The position numbers and the translations under genes were made by a program. Positions 18,700 to 26,813 of a DNA stretch of 64,000 nucleotides are shown piece by piece (positions within the stretch are counted from its first letter, which is position 1; the number at the start of each line of letters is the position of its first letter). Source of the DNA: Dyella sp. BiH032 (GTDB lineage: Bacteria; Pseudomonadota; Gammaproteobacteria; Xanthomonadales; Rhodanobacteraceae); the NCBI RefSeq assembly GCF_031954525.1, contig NZ_CP134867.1, positions 1,054,001 to 1,118,000 on the forward strand, in the 5' to 3' direction. Below the pieces are notes generated by a model. That model ran no database searches. It was not told the origin of the DNA and saw nothing but the letters and a program-made list of their open reading frames with translations.

Positions 18700-19500
18700 T
18701 CAGCCGATCGTGCCGTCGATCGGGCTCGAGGCCGAGGCATAGCGCTTGCGCGGAATGCGGCCGGCGCGGAACGCGGCACGGCCGGCTTCGATCGCCAGCT
18801 TCATCGCATGGGCCATCAGCACCGGGTCTTTGGCGCCGGCGATGGCGGTGTTCATCAGCACACCGTCGCAGCCCAGTTCCATCGCGATGGCGGCATCGGA
18901 CGCCGTGCCCACGCCGGCATCGACGATGATCGGCACCTTGGCGTTCTCGATGATCTCGAGCAGGTTGTAGCGGTTCTGGATGCCCAGGCCCGAGCCGATC
19001 GGCGCGGCCAGCGGCATGACCGCCACGCAACCGATCTCTTCCAGCCGCTTGGCCAGGATCGGGTCGTCGCTGGTGTAGACCATGACGTCGAAGCCGTCCG
19101 CGACCAGGGTCTCGGCCGCCTTGAGGGTCTCGACCACGTCGGGGAACAGCGTGCGCTGGTCGCCCAGCACCTCCAGCTTCACCAGCTTGTGGCCGTCCAG
19201 CAGCTCGCGCGCGAGCTTGCAGGTGCGCACCGCGTCCACCGCGTTGTAGCAGCCGGCGGTGTTGGGCAACAGGGTGAATTCATCCGGCGGCAGCGCGTCC
19301 AGCAGATTGGGCTGGCCGGCGTCCTGGCCGAGGTTCACGCGGCGGATCGCCGCGGTGACGATCTCGGCACCGGCGGCCTGCGTGGCGCGGCGGGTTTCGT
19401 CGAAGTCCTTGTACTTGCCCGTACCGGTCAGCAGGCGCGAGCCGTAGCTCTTGCCGGCAATGATCAGCGGGTCGGCGGCGTCGTGGGTCTTGGTGTTCAT
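18700..19500 (-). CDS. thiG: thiazole synthase ThiG
   Basis: ThiG condenses deoxyxylulose 5-phosphate, dehydroglycine and ThiS-thiocarboxylate to the thiamine thiazole phosphate. The 266-residue barrel has the Schiff-base lysine in LVKLEVLGD (Lys108), the phosphate-binding GIQNRYNL and [13 protein letters not shown] loops, and [13 protein letters not shown]. It lies 35 bp after thiS. No TPP riboswitch was recognised in the short leader before thiS, and other thi genes are not in the window. Confidence 0.97.
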   Translation of the reverse strand: MNTKTHDAADPLIIAGKSYGSRLLTGTGKYKDFDETRRATQAAGAEIVTAAIRRVNLGQDAGQPNLLDALPPDEFTLLPNTAGCYNAVDAVRTCKLARELLDGHKLVKLEVLGDQRTLFPDVVETLKAAETLVADGFDVMVYTSDDPILAKRLEEIGCVAVMPLAAPIGSGLGIQNRYNLLEIIENAKVPIIVDAGVGTASDAAIAMELGCDGVLMNTAIAGAKDPVLMAHAMKLAIEAGRAAFRAGRIPRKRYASASSPIDGTIG

Positions 19501-19535
19501 GGGTCTCGACTGCTCGGGGAGCGCGGGACGGCGGC

Positions 19536-19736
19536 TCAGCCGCCGCCGATGGCATGCACGATCTCCACCTGGTCGCCCTCGGCGAGGGCCCAGCGGATGT
19601 GCATGCTGCGGGGAACGATCTCGCGGTTCACTTCCACCGCCACGCGCCGGTCGCCGTAGCCGGCTTCCTGCAGCAGTTGGGCGACGGTGATGCCGTTGGC
19701 GCAGTCGCGGGGACTGCCATTGAGCGTGATCTGCAT
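19536..19736 (-). CDS. thiS: sulfur carrier protein ThiS
   Basis: A 66-residue ubiquitin-fold carrier ending in Gly-Gly-Gly; the C-terminal glycine is adenylated and thiocarboxylated, then gives sulfur to Thi[12 protein letters not shown] and the HAIGGG tail are typical. The start at 19736 gives the normal length; the frame remains open 16 residues further upstream. It heads the thiS-thiG unit, which matches the biochemical partnership. Confidence 0.95.
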   Translation of the reverse strand: MQITLNGSPRDCANGITVAQLLQEAGYGDRRVAVEVNREIVPRSMHIRWALAEGDQVEIVHAIGGG

Positions 19737-19793
19737 CGGGGCATTGTAGCCGCAGTAGCCGTCCGGCCCCAGCGAGCGCGGCATCGTGCCCGG

Positions 19794-19825
19794 AAAAACG
19801 AGAGCCCGGCGGGGCCGGGCTCTCG
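19794..19825 (-). terminator. terminator of the FecR/DUF6600 gene
   Basis: CGAGAGCCCGGC (19799-19810) and a perfect 12-base complement (19814-19825) enclose GGG. On the minus strand a T5 run follows. It lies 7 bp beyond the stop codon of the gene to its right. Confidence 0.9.
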
Positions 19826-19832
19826 CCAGGGG

Positions 19833-22229
19833 TCAGTTCTGGCGCTCGTCGCGGTTGCCGTGCTGGCGATGCTCGCCGCCCCGGTTCTGTCCTTGCGCGG
19901 GCTGGTTCTGCGGACGCGGCGGAGGCGCGCTCTGGGGCGCCGGTTGCGGAGCCGGGCGCTCGAAGGCCGGCCGCACCTCGCGCTGGACCGGTTGCGGCAT
20001 CGCCTGCGGCGGCGCGCGCTCGATGCGCGGTTGCTGCGGCGGTTCGTTGCGCTCGGGGCGGAACGAGGGCTGCGGCTGGCGCATTTCGCGGAAGCGCTCG
20101 ACTTCCCGTGGCGCAGCGTTTTCGGGTGCGGGTTGCGGGCGTTCCGACGGACGCGCCATCGGCTGCTCGAAGCGCGGCTGGCGCATCTCCGGGGCCGGCG
20201 CGGTGCCGGGTTCGTCGCGGCGGTTGAAGCGCGGCACCTCCGGCAGGCTGCGGGGCGGCGGCGCGGCCTGCGGTTGTGCGGCCGCCGCGCGCTCGCGGTC
20301 CTGCGCGGCGTTGGAGACGAAGCTCACGCCCGGGCGCGGCGTATCGTTCCGCGGCGTGTCGCTGCGAGACGCGCCCTGGGGCGGACGGCGGTCCTGGAAG
20401 GCGGCGCGATCGCCGGCGTCCGGGTGGGCGAAGCGGGCCGACGGCAGTTCGTTCGGCCGCAGGTCCGGGCGCGCGTTCTGGCGGAAGTCCGGCCGATCGT
20501 CGGCCTGGAAGCGACGCGGTGTCTGATCGGCTGGCGCGGGACGGTTGCCCGGACGGTTGGCGTCGTCCACCGGCGGCAGGCGCGCCGGCACGCCCGCGGC
20601 GGCCTCGCGCGTCGGCCCTTGCGGCGGAACCGGGCGCCCGGGGGCGCCGTTGCCGAGCACGCGCACGTTCGATGGCGCGGTGGCCACCGGCGCGCCGGGA
20701 CGCTGCCCGAAACGGTTCGGGCGCACGTCGTCCGCGACCGGGCGCTGCACGGCGTTGAGCGGCGGCGCGCGACGCGCGACCACCTCACGCTGGAAGCCGG
20801 CCGCCGGCAGCGGCCGCGCGTTCGCCGGGCGGGGCGGGGCGAAGCTGGCGCGCGTGGGCTGGATCGGCACGCCGCGCGGCAGCACCGGCGCAGCGGCGAA
20901 CTGGCGCGCATCCGCGCGTACCAGGTTGCGCCGCACGTTCTGCGCGCTCGCGAAGCTCTGGCCCGGCACGGCGCTGAAGGCATGCGGCGCGCCACGGTTG
21001 ACGTAGCCGACATTCGGCGTCGGCCGTCCGTCCCGGTAATAGTTGTATTGATTGTTGATGTTGTTGATCACCGTCGTGCGATTGACGTTGCGCACGTAGA
21101 TGTTGGTGACGTTGACGTTGGTGTAATAGTTGCGGCTGGCGCGGTACCAGGGGTTGTAGACCTCGCGCGGGCCGAGCGGAAACCAGCCCACCGGCGCGCC
21201 GCCGCCGATGCCGATCGATACGCTCCAGTTGCCGCCGCCGACGAAGGCTACCAGCGCCGGCGCGTACACCGGGCGCACGGCGACCGGACCCGGGATCCAG
21301 CCCCAGCGGCTGCCCACGTAGGCCCAGCGTCCGTAATGGAACGGCGCGAAGCCCCAGGGCGCGTCGTCCACCCAGGTCCAGCCCCACGGCGCGATCCAGG
21401 CCCAATGGCCGTCGCGGTACGGTGCCCAGTCGCCGGCCACCTGCGAGGGGTACCAGACCGCACCGTAGTCCGGGTCGGTCTGCCAGTCGCCGTAGCGGTC
21501 CAGATCCTGGTAGCCGACGACGTCTTCCGAGACGTAGCGGCGGCTGGGCGACTGCTCGTAGCGCTGATCGCGCTGATAGCACCAGTCGTCGAACGAGTCG
21601 CCGCGGTCGCCGATGTCCTCCAGCGTGACCTGCTGCAGCGAAGAGTCGCCGATGACGTAGCGCGTGCCCGTGTTCACCGTGCGCTGCGCGTTGTTCTCGC
21701 CGTAAAGCGTGGCGCGGCCGCGGAACGCGGTGACTTCAGTGGTGCGCCCGTCGCGGTCGATGTCCACGCGGAACGTGCCGGGCTGGTCGACCACCAGTGC
21801 CACGGTGGGCGTGTCGATCTCGTAGCTCTGGCCTTCGTCCAGGTTGCGGACGGTGAGGTTCAGCGTGCCTTGAGTGAGTTCCACCTGGGCGAATTGGTCG
21901 TTCAGGTCGAGGAAGCCGGCGTCGGTGTTCTGCGCCATGCGCAGGCTGCCGCCGTCCAGTTCCAATTCGGCGCGGCCGTCCGCGCCGGTCGAGATCCGGT
22001 CGCCGCGGGTGAGCGGGCGATTGAGGCTGGCATCGCTCCAGTCTTTCGCGCCCGCCGGCAGCAGGCCCAGGTCGCCGGAAAGGTAGGAAAGCCGCGCGAC
22101 GCGCGCTGGCGGATCGCCCGCCTCGCCGTCGGCCTGCGACTGGGCCTGGACAAGGCCCGCCGCGCCCCACAGCAGCGCGGCGGCGAACAGCGGCCAGGCG
22201 CGTGTCACGAAAGTTTGGGGAAGACGCAT
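19833..22229 (-). CDS. secreted FecR-domain/DUF6600 protein with Pro/Arg/Gln-rich tail
   Basis: This 798-residue exported protein has a signal peptide (about 1-30, cleaved near VQAQS). A FecR-like beta domain (about 40-200) includes [19 protein letters not shown]. Next comes an aromatic repeat region (about 230-340) with repeated Trp/Tyr-Gly-Asp-rich units such as [19 protein letters not shown] and [11 protein letters not shown], which I assign to DUF6600. From about 400 to the end the chain is low-complexity, rich in Pro, Arg, Ala and Gln, and likely disordered. FecR here is not accompanied by a sigma factor or TonB receptor, so a signalling role is doubtful; a cell-envelope structural role is a guess. 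Confidence 0.8.
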   Translation of the reverse strand: MRLPQTFVTRAWPLFAAALLWGAAGLVQAQSQADGEAGDPPARVARLSYLSGDLGLLPAGAKDWSDASLNRPLTRGDRISTGADGRAELELDGGSLRMAQNTDAGFLDLNDQFAQVELTQGTLNLTVRNLDEGQSYEIDTPTVALVVDQPGTFRVDIDRDGRTTEVTAFRGRATLYGENNAQRTVNTGTRYVIGDSSLQQVTLEDIGDRGDSFDDWCYQRDQRYEQSPSRRYVSEDVVGYQDLDRYGDWQTDPDYGAVWYPSQVAGDWAPYRDGHWAWIAPWGWTWVDDAPWGFAPFHYGRWAYVGSRWGWIPGPVAVRPVYAPALVAFVGGGNWSVSIGIGGGAPVGWFPLGPREVYNPWYRASRNYYTNVNVTNIYVRNVNRTTVINNINNQYNYYRDGRPTPNVGYVNRGAPHAFSAVPGQSFASAQNVRRNLVRADARQFAAAPVLPRGVPIQPTRASFAPPRPANARPLPAAGFQREVVARRAPPLNAVQRPVADDVRPNRFGQRPGAPVATAPSNVRVLGNGAPGRPVPPQGPTREAAAGVPARLPPVDDANRPGNRPAPADQTPRRFQADDRPDFRQNARPDLRPNELPSARFAHPDAGDRAAFQDRRPPQGASRSDTPRNDTPRPGVSFVSNAAQDRERAAAAQPQAAPPPRSLPEVPRFNRRDEPGTAPAPEMRQPRFEQPMARPSERPQPAPENAAPREVERFREMRQPQPSFRPERNEPPQQPRIERAPPQAMPQPVQREVRPAFERPAPQPAPQSAPPPRPQNQPAQGQNRGGEHRQHGNRDERQN

Positions 22230-22480
22230 GACGTTCTCCGGAGCGTGCGCATCGATGACGCCTGCGGAAACGCATGAAGCGTCCGGGCGCCGACGGCCCG
22301 ATTATGTGCACGGCTTTTCACGGCCCGCGCGCGCCGGCGGGCGCACCGCCGCTGGCCGGTTCAGCGGCCCGCCATGTGCGGTTTATCGCGCGTTGTGCCG
22401 ACCGGCATCGACGGCCGGCAGGTGCGTGCGGCGGGGTTGTTCCCAAGCGCGCGGGTCCCGGTTACCATCCGCCGGCGATG

Positions 22481-22554
22481 CGGGTGTAGCTCAATGGTAG
22501 AGCTGTAGCTTCCCAAGCTACTGACGAGGGTTCGATTCCCTTCACCCGCTCCAT
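22481..22554 (+). tRNA. tRNA-Gly(CCC)
   Basis: The cloverleaf reads directly: acceptor GCGGGTG/CACCCGC, D arm GCTC...GAGC, anticodon stem GTAGC/GCTAC with loop TTCCCAA (anticodon CCC), T arm GAGGG/CCCTT with loop TTCGATT, and an encoded CCA at 22552-22554. The next gene begins 48 bp downstream in the same direction, so processing from a common transcript is possible. Confidence 0.97.
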
Positions 22555-22602
22555 TCCCCGCCCGCCCCACCGAGCCTTTCTCTTCCAACCAGCGCGCTGA
22601 AG

Positions 22603-23055
22603 ATGGCGGATGTGATCACACTCGGCTGGCGGGAGCGCCTGGCATTGCCCGACCTCGGCATCGTCTCGCTCAAAGCCAAGCTCGACACCGGCGCGCGCAG
22701 CAGCTCGCTGCACGTGGACGAACTGGAGAGCTTCGAGCGCGACGGCGCCGTCTGGCTCCGCTTCACGGTCAGCACCGGTCGCCGCCACCCGATGGTGACG
22801 CATTGCGAGGCGCCGGCGCTCTATCGTCGCGCGGTCATGGACACCGGCGGCCGCAGCACCGAGCGCTGGTTCATCCGCACCGACGCCGTGCTGGCGGGAC
22901 GCCGTTTCAGCGTCGACGTCAATCTCACCGACCGCCGGCATATGCTGTTTCCCATGCTGCTGGGCCGCACGGCGCTGCAAGGGCGCTTCGCGGTGGACCC
23001 CGCCCTTTCCTACACCCAGCCGCGCCATCCCCTGGCGGCCATGGATGTCCCATGA
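22603..23055 (+). CDS. RimB-like retropepsin-type (putative ATP-dependent zinc) protease
   Basis: This 150-residue protein belongs to the family annotated as ATP-dependent zinc protease, which has a retropepsin-like fold. The aspartic-protease-style motif [12 protein letters not shown] is at about 26-37. It overlaps rimK by 4 bp (ATGA), and in Pseudomonas a protein of this family (RimB) is encoded with RimK and acts with it in ribosomal protein S6 modification. The tight coupling suggests the same partnership here. Confidence 0.85.
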   Translation: MADVITLGWRERLALPDLGIVSLKAKLDTGARSSSLHVDELESFERDGAVWLRFTVSTGRRHPMVTHCEAPALYRRAVMDTGGRSTERWFIRTDAVLAGRRFSVDVNLTDRRHMLFPMLLGRTALQGRFAVDPALSYTQPRHPLAAMDVP

Positions 23056-23930
23056 AGATCGCCATCCTTTCCCGTAATGCCCGCCTGTATTCCACCCAGC
23101 GCCTGGTCGAGGTGGCCCGCGAACGCGGCCACGTCGTGCGCGTGCTCGATCCGCTGCGCTGCTATGTGCGCATCGCGCCGGGCGACGTGGCCATCCGCTA
23201 CAAGGGCAAGCCGCTGAAGGACATCGACGCGGTGATCCCGCGCATCGGCACCACCAGCACGTTCTACGGCACGGCGGTGTTGCGCCAGCTGGAGATGATG
23301 GGCGTGTACACGCCCAACCCGTCCGACGCGGTGTTGCGCGCGCGCGACAAGCTGCGCGCGCTGCAGATCCTCGCGGCACAGGGCCTGGACATGCCGGTGA
23401 CGGTGTTCGGCGACAACCCGGACGATACGGCCGACGTGCTGGCCATGCTGGGCGACCCGCCCCACGTGATCAAGCTCAACGAGGGGAGCCAGGGCACCGG
23501 CGTCGTGCTGGCCGAGAAGCGCAGCGCATCGCAGAGCGTGATCGAGGCGTTCCGCGGCCTCTATGCCAACTTCCTCGTGCAGGAATTCATCGGCGAAGCG
23601 AACGGCAGCGACCTGCGCTGCTTCGTGGTCGGCGGCAAGGTGGTGGCGGCGATGCAGCGCGACGCGAGCCCGGGCGATTTCCGTGCCAATCTCCACCGCG
23701 GCGGTACGGCGCAGTCGGCCTCGCTCAGCGCGGAGGAGCGCCAGATCTCGGTGCGCGCCGCCAAGGCGCTCGGCCTGGGCATCGCGGGTGTGGACCTGCT
23801 GCGCTCCAAGCGCGGCCCGCTGATCCTCGAAGTGAATGCATCGCCAGGCCTGGAAGGGATCGAGGCGGCGACCGGCGTGGATGTGTCGGGGCACATCATC
23901 AAGCATCTCGAACGGCACGCGCGGAAGTGA
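23052..23930 (+). CDS. rimK: ribosomal protein S6 glutamate ligase-type ATP-grasp enzyme RimK
   Basis: RimK adds glutamate residues to the C-terminus of ribosomal protein S6, altering the ribosome and proteome. The 292-residue length and sequence match the family: [20 protein letters not shown] start, [11 protein letters not shown], the ATP-grasp loop [32 protein letters not shown], and the metal site [15 protein letters not shown]. The start overlaps the stop of the protease gene. No other rim gene is present in the pair. Confidence 0.93.
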   Translation: MKIAILSRNARLYSTQRLVEVARERGHVVRVLDPLRCYVRIAPGDVAIRYKGKPLKDIDAVIPRIGTTSTFYGTAVLRQLEMMGVYTPNPSDAVLRARDKLRALQILAAQGLDMPVTVFGDNPDDTADVLAMLGDPPHVIKLNEGSQGTGVVLAEKRSASQSVIEAFRGLYANFLVQEFIGEANGSDLRCFVVGGKVVAAMQRDASPGDFRANLHRGGTAQSASLSAEERQISVRAAKALGLGIAGVDLLRSKRGPLILEVNASPGLEGIEAATGVDVSGHIIKHLERHARK

Positions 23931-24013
23931 CGCAGGTGCGCGACACCGACGACGCGCTGAACGGTTAACGGCGAAGTGAGTGCGGGTTAACCACACCGTA
24001 ACCACGCCGCCCC

Positions 24014-24143
24014 TATAAAGGTCCCACTGCAATTTGCTCGGCACTTCAACCGCTATGGTCTAGTGACAGCAGATTACGGTATCGGGGCAGTAGCTTGGGC
24101 CCGGATGGAGCGGTTTCCGCCGCGCCTCCGGGCCTTTTCTTTT
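24014..24143 (+). ncRNA. candidate small RNA or leader transcript between rimK and the response regulator
   Basis: The 338-bp gap between rimK and the next gene contains a TATAAA (24014-24019) in a promoter-like position and, about 85 bp later, a strong rho-independent terminator (24098-24143). No ORF with a ribosome site lies between. A short transcript starting near 24026 is therefore plausible. The -35 region is poor, so the promoter call is weak; the hairpin could instead just end the rimB-rimK transcript, although it sits 168 bp past the rimK stop. Just upstream, two GGTTAAC(C/G) motifs near 23963 and 23984 are noted without a function. Confidence 0.35.
24098..24143 (+). terminator. rho-independent terminator before the two-component genes
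   Basis: GGCCCGGA (24098-24105) pairs with TCCGGGCC (24127-24134) around a 21-nt loop; TTTTCTTTT follows directly. Confidence 0.85.
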
Positions 24144-24268
24144 GCGCCGGCAAGGGGCGGCCCGCGGCGCGTTCAGCCGGATGGCGGGCCGGCACCACCT
24201 TTCCACGGCACAGATTGTTAAGCTTGCCGCCATGGCCGGCCCACGCCGGCGGCGACACGGAGTGGCGT

Positions 24269-24955
24269 ATGCGCGTACTGGTGATCGAAGACAACAGCGA
24301 CATCGCGACGAACATCGGCGATTACCTCGAAGACCGCGGCCATGTGGTCGACTTCGCCGGCGACGGCGTGACCGGGCTGCACCTGGCGGTGGTCAACGAT
24401 TTCGATGTGATCGTGCTGGACCTTACCCTGCCGGGCATGGACGGCCTGGACGTGGCGCGCAAGCTTCGCCACGAAGCGCACAAGCAGACCCCGGTGCTGA
24501 TGCTCACGGCGCGCGACGCGCTGGAGCAGAAGCTCACCGGTTTCGAATCCGGCGCCGACGACTACATGACCAAGCCGTTCGCGCTGCAGGAACTGGCCGC
24601 CCGCCTGGAAGTGCTGGCGCGCCGCGGCAAGGGCCCGCAGAGCCGCGTGTTGAAGGTGGCGGATCTCACCTACAACCTGGACACGCTCACGGTCACGCGC
24701 GACAGCAAGTCCATCCAGCTCAACCCCATCGGCCTGAAGCTGCTGCAGGCGCTGATGGAGGCCAGCCCCTCGGTGGTCACCCGCCAGGACCTCGAACAGC
24801 GCGTGTGGGGCGAGGAATTGCCCGACAGCGACAGCCTGCGTGTGCACATCCACGGCCTGCGCGCGGCGATCGACAAGCCCTTCGACAAGCCGCTGATCCA
24901 TACGCGGCACGGTATCGGATATCGCATGGTCGACCCGGATGCGGTCCAGACGTAA
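24269..24955 (+). CDS. OmpR-family response regulator
   Basis: The 228-residue regulator has a receiver domain (1-118) with the acidic pocket Glu7/Asp8, phosphoacceptor Asp51 in IVLDLTLPG, and the Thr/Lys switch in MLTAR and TKPF. A winged-helix DNA-binding domain occupies about 128-222 (LRVHIHGLRAAIDKPFD, then HTRHGIGYRM). The receiver strongly recalls ColR of pseudomonads and xanthomonads in wording around GDYLEDRGH and LTGFESGADDYMTKPFAL, but I would not assign the name firmly. GGAG lies 8 bases before the ATG. The kinase gene overlaps its end by 17 bp. Confidence 0.93.
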   Translation: MRVLVIEDNSDIATNIGDYLEDRGHVVDFAGDGVTGLHLAVVNDFDVIVLDLTLPGMDGLDVARKLRHEAHKQTPVLMLTARDALEQKLTGFESGADDYMTKPFALQELAARLEVLARRGKGPQSRVLKVADLTYNLDTLTVTRDSKSIQLNPIGLKLLQALMEASPSVVTRQDLEQRVWGEELPDSDSLRVHIHGLRAAIDKPFDKPLIHTRHGIGYRMVDPDAVQT

Positions 24956-26222
24956 GCTGCGGTTTCGCCTGGTCCTGAGCTTTGCGCTGTTCGGTTTCGG
25001 CCTAAGCGCCCTGTTTGCCTTCGCGGCGCTCAACATCCGCGAGCGCGTCGAAAACCAGCTCATCACTTCGGCCTTGCAGGACGAAGTGGACCGTCTCAAT
25101 GAGCAAGTCCTGGCCCATCCGGACCGGGCGCCTTCGTTCGACATCGTCAAGGCGGCGTCGTGGAGCGACCGCACCATCTACAAGGCGCCGCTGACCTGGC
25201 AGAACCTTGAGACCGGCGTGCACGACATGTACGAGACTGGGCAGGACGGCAAGTCGCGTCATTACAAGCTGGCCGTGCGCCGCAAAGATGGCGTGATCAG
25301 CTTTGTGCAGTACGACGTCTCGCGCGACGAGCTGGGCAAACGGCAACTACTGTACAGCGTGATCGGCAGCGTGTTCCTGTTCGGCCTGCTTTCGCTGGTG
25401 CTGGGCATGTGGCTGTCGCGCAAGGTGCTCAAGCCGGTGACCCAGCTGGCCCAGCGCCTGCGCGAGTTCCGCAAGAACGGCAAGGCCGAGCCGCTGGCCC
25501 TGCACTTCGCCGACGACGAAGTCGGCGAGCTCGCCCTCGCGCTGGACGAATACGCCAACCGCCTCACCTCGATGGTTGAGCGCGATCGCGAGTTCAATTC
25601 CGACGTCAGTCACGAGCTGCGCACGCCGCTGGCGGTCATCGCCAGCACCACGGAGCTGCTGCAGGGCTCGCCGGACCTCACCGACAAGCTGCGCGAACGC
25701 CTCAAGCGCATCGAGCGCGCCTCGCGCCAGGCTACCGAGCTGATCGAGGCGCTGCTGCTGCTCTCGCGCGCGGAACGTCGCGGGCCGACCCGCGGCGAGA
25801 CCACCGACGTTGCTAAGGTGGCTTCCGACGTCATCGAAAGCCAGCGCCCGCAGATGCGCGACAAGCCGTTGAGCGTGGACTTGCTGGTGAATGGGTCGCT
25901 GAGCATCAACGCGCCGGCGTCCGTGCTCGCGGTGGCACTGACCAACCTCATCGGCAATGCCATCAAGTACACGCTCGAGGGCCAGGTGACGGTGAAGGTC
26001 GACCAGGACCGCATCGAGGTGATCGACACGGGCCCAGGCATAAAGCCGGAGGACGCCGAGCGTCTGTTCCAGCGCGGCGTGCGCGGCGAAGGCGCGGGCG
26101 GCAGCGGCGCGGGGCTGGGCCTGGCCATCGTGCGCCGTCTGTGCGAGCTCTATGGCTGGGACGTTTCCATGCGTCCGCGCACCGATACGAACGGCGCCAT
26201 CGCAAGCATCGTCTTCCAGTAA
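24939..26222 (+). CDS. sensor histidine kinase
   Basis: This 427-residue inner-membrane kinase is the partner of the overlapping response regulator. TM1 is about 10-31 and TM2 about 140-160, enclosing a roughly 105-residue periplasmic sensor region. A HAMP-like linker (KVLKPVTQLAQRLREF) leads to the HisKA domain with phospho-acceptor His225 in DVSHELRTPLAVI. The ATPase domain shows N-box NLIGNAIKYT, G1 DTGPGI and G2 GAGLGLAIVRRL. The signal is unknown. It is also the gene immediately upstream of the NRPS operon, separated by 590 bp. Confidence 0.93.
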   Translation: MRSRRKLRFRLVLSFALFGFGLSALFAFAALNIRERVENQLITSALQDEVDRLNEQVLAHPDRAPSFDIVKAASWSDRTIYKAPLTWQNLETGVHDMYETGQDGKSRHYKLAVRRKDGVISFVQYDVSRDELGKRQLLYSVIGSVFLFGLLSLVLGMWLSRKVLKPVTQLAQRLREFRKNGKAEPLALHFADDEVGELALALDEYANRLTSMVERDREFNSDVSHELRTPLAVIASTTELLQGSPDLTDKLRERLKRIERASRQATELIEALLLLSRAERRGPTRGETTDVAKVASDVIESQRPQMRDKPLSVDLLVNGSLSINAPASVLAVALTNLIGNAIKYTLEGQVTVKVDQDRIEVIDTGPGIKPEDAERLFQRGVRGEGAGGSGAGLGLAIVRRLCELYGWDVSMRPRTDTNGAIASIVFQ

Positions 26223-26254
26223 TCCCTTTTGGCCTCGGCGCTCGTTGCGGTCAT

Positions 26255-26268
26255 TTCACAGATGTGAA
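26255..26268. promoter_or_regulatory. TTCACA-GA-TGTGAA palindrome
   Basis: A perfect 14-bp palindrome lies 33 bp after the histidine kinase stop. Each arm resembles a CRP-family half-site but with only 2 bases between, so it is not a standard CRP site; the binding protein is unknown. Confidence 0.4.
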
Positions 26269-26427
26269 TTGCGCATTTCATGGCGACTGATAATGCGCCA
26301 ATTGGAGTGGGCATTGACGCGATTTTCATGCTTTTGAAAATCTTCTGCATTATTTCCCGTCTTCGTTGACGAATCCTTCGCCATTAACTTCTCATTTTTT
26401 GGCGAAGCCTTGTTGCGCTGCACAAGG

Positions 26428-26443
26428 TGTGATCTGAAGCACA
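26428..26443. promoter_or_regulatory. CRP/Clp-like binding site
   Basis: TGTGA-TCTGAA-GCACA matches the TGTGA-N6-TCACA consensus of CRP and of its xanthomonad homologue Clp at 9 of 10 conserved bases. It lies 371 bp before the NRPS start codon. Function is inferred from the match only. Confidence 0.5.
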
Positions 26444-26813
26444 TTTCGCCTAGTGGACAAGCCGCCGTTCAGGCATGGACACTCCCAGCCGGGAACGGGG
26501 CAGGGAACGGCTCTGGCGCATGTCAGAAACGCAATGCGGAATCCCCCCATTCCGTTGTCGAGCGTCATCCAGCAACTCGGTCGCAGCTAATGCCGAATGC
26601 CTGAAGAGGTATTAGGCCGGGGGCTGTCTGCGTCAAAAAAGAGTGTCACGCGGGTTTAGAGAACGCGGCCGGCATCGGCCGTGGCGGTACCGTTCGGCCG
26701 GATGATCCGGTGATTTTCGATGCATTGCCGCGCTAATGGCGGCGGTTAATGCGTGCCTGTTTTCCGCGGTGCAAATGGACGCGTGCGGCCGTGCGGCCGC
26801 AAGGGGAATGGCG

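Larger units (their letters stand above)
26223..26813. promoter_or_regulatory. AT-richer control region upstream of the NRPS operon
   Basis: These 591 bp have no convincing gene and are clearly richer in A+T than their surroundings, especially 26250-26450. They contain several inverted repeats: TTCACA/TGTGAA at 26255-26268, GATTTTCA/TGAAAATC at 26321-26342, and CTTCGCC/GGCGAAG at 26376-26407. A CRP-like site is at 26428-26443. Short ORFs in the region lack ribosome sites. The most likely role is regulated transcription of the biosynthetic operon. Confidence 0.6.

Noticed and set aside
19737..19798. TPP riboswitch in front of thiS
   Set aside because: The short leader does not contain the conserved CUGAGA and ACCUGAUC-type elements.
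19833..22229. FecR-type anti-sigma regulator controlling the FecA-like receptor
   Set aside because: There is no FecI sigma gene, the receptor has no signalling domain, and this FecR module is in a signal-peptide protein with DUF6600.
26410..26604. 64-codon ORF in the NRPS promoter region
   Set aside because: It has no Shine-Dalgarno and overlaps the CRP-like site; the peptide resembles nothing known.
26736..26813. Earlier in-frame starts for the NRPS
   Set aside because: The added 26 residues are not C-domain-like; AAGGGG sits 7 bases before the ATG at 26814.
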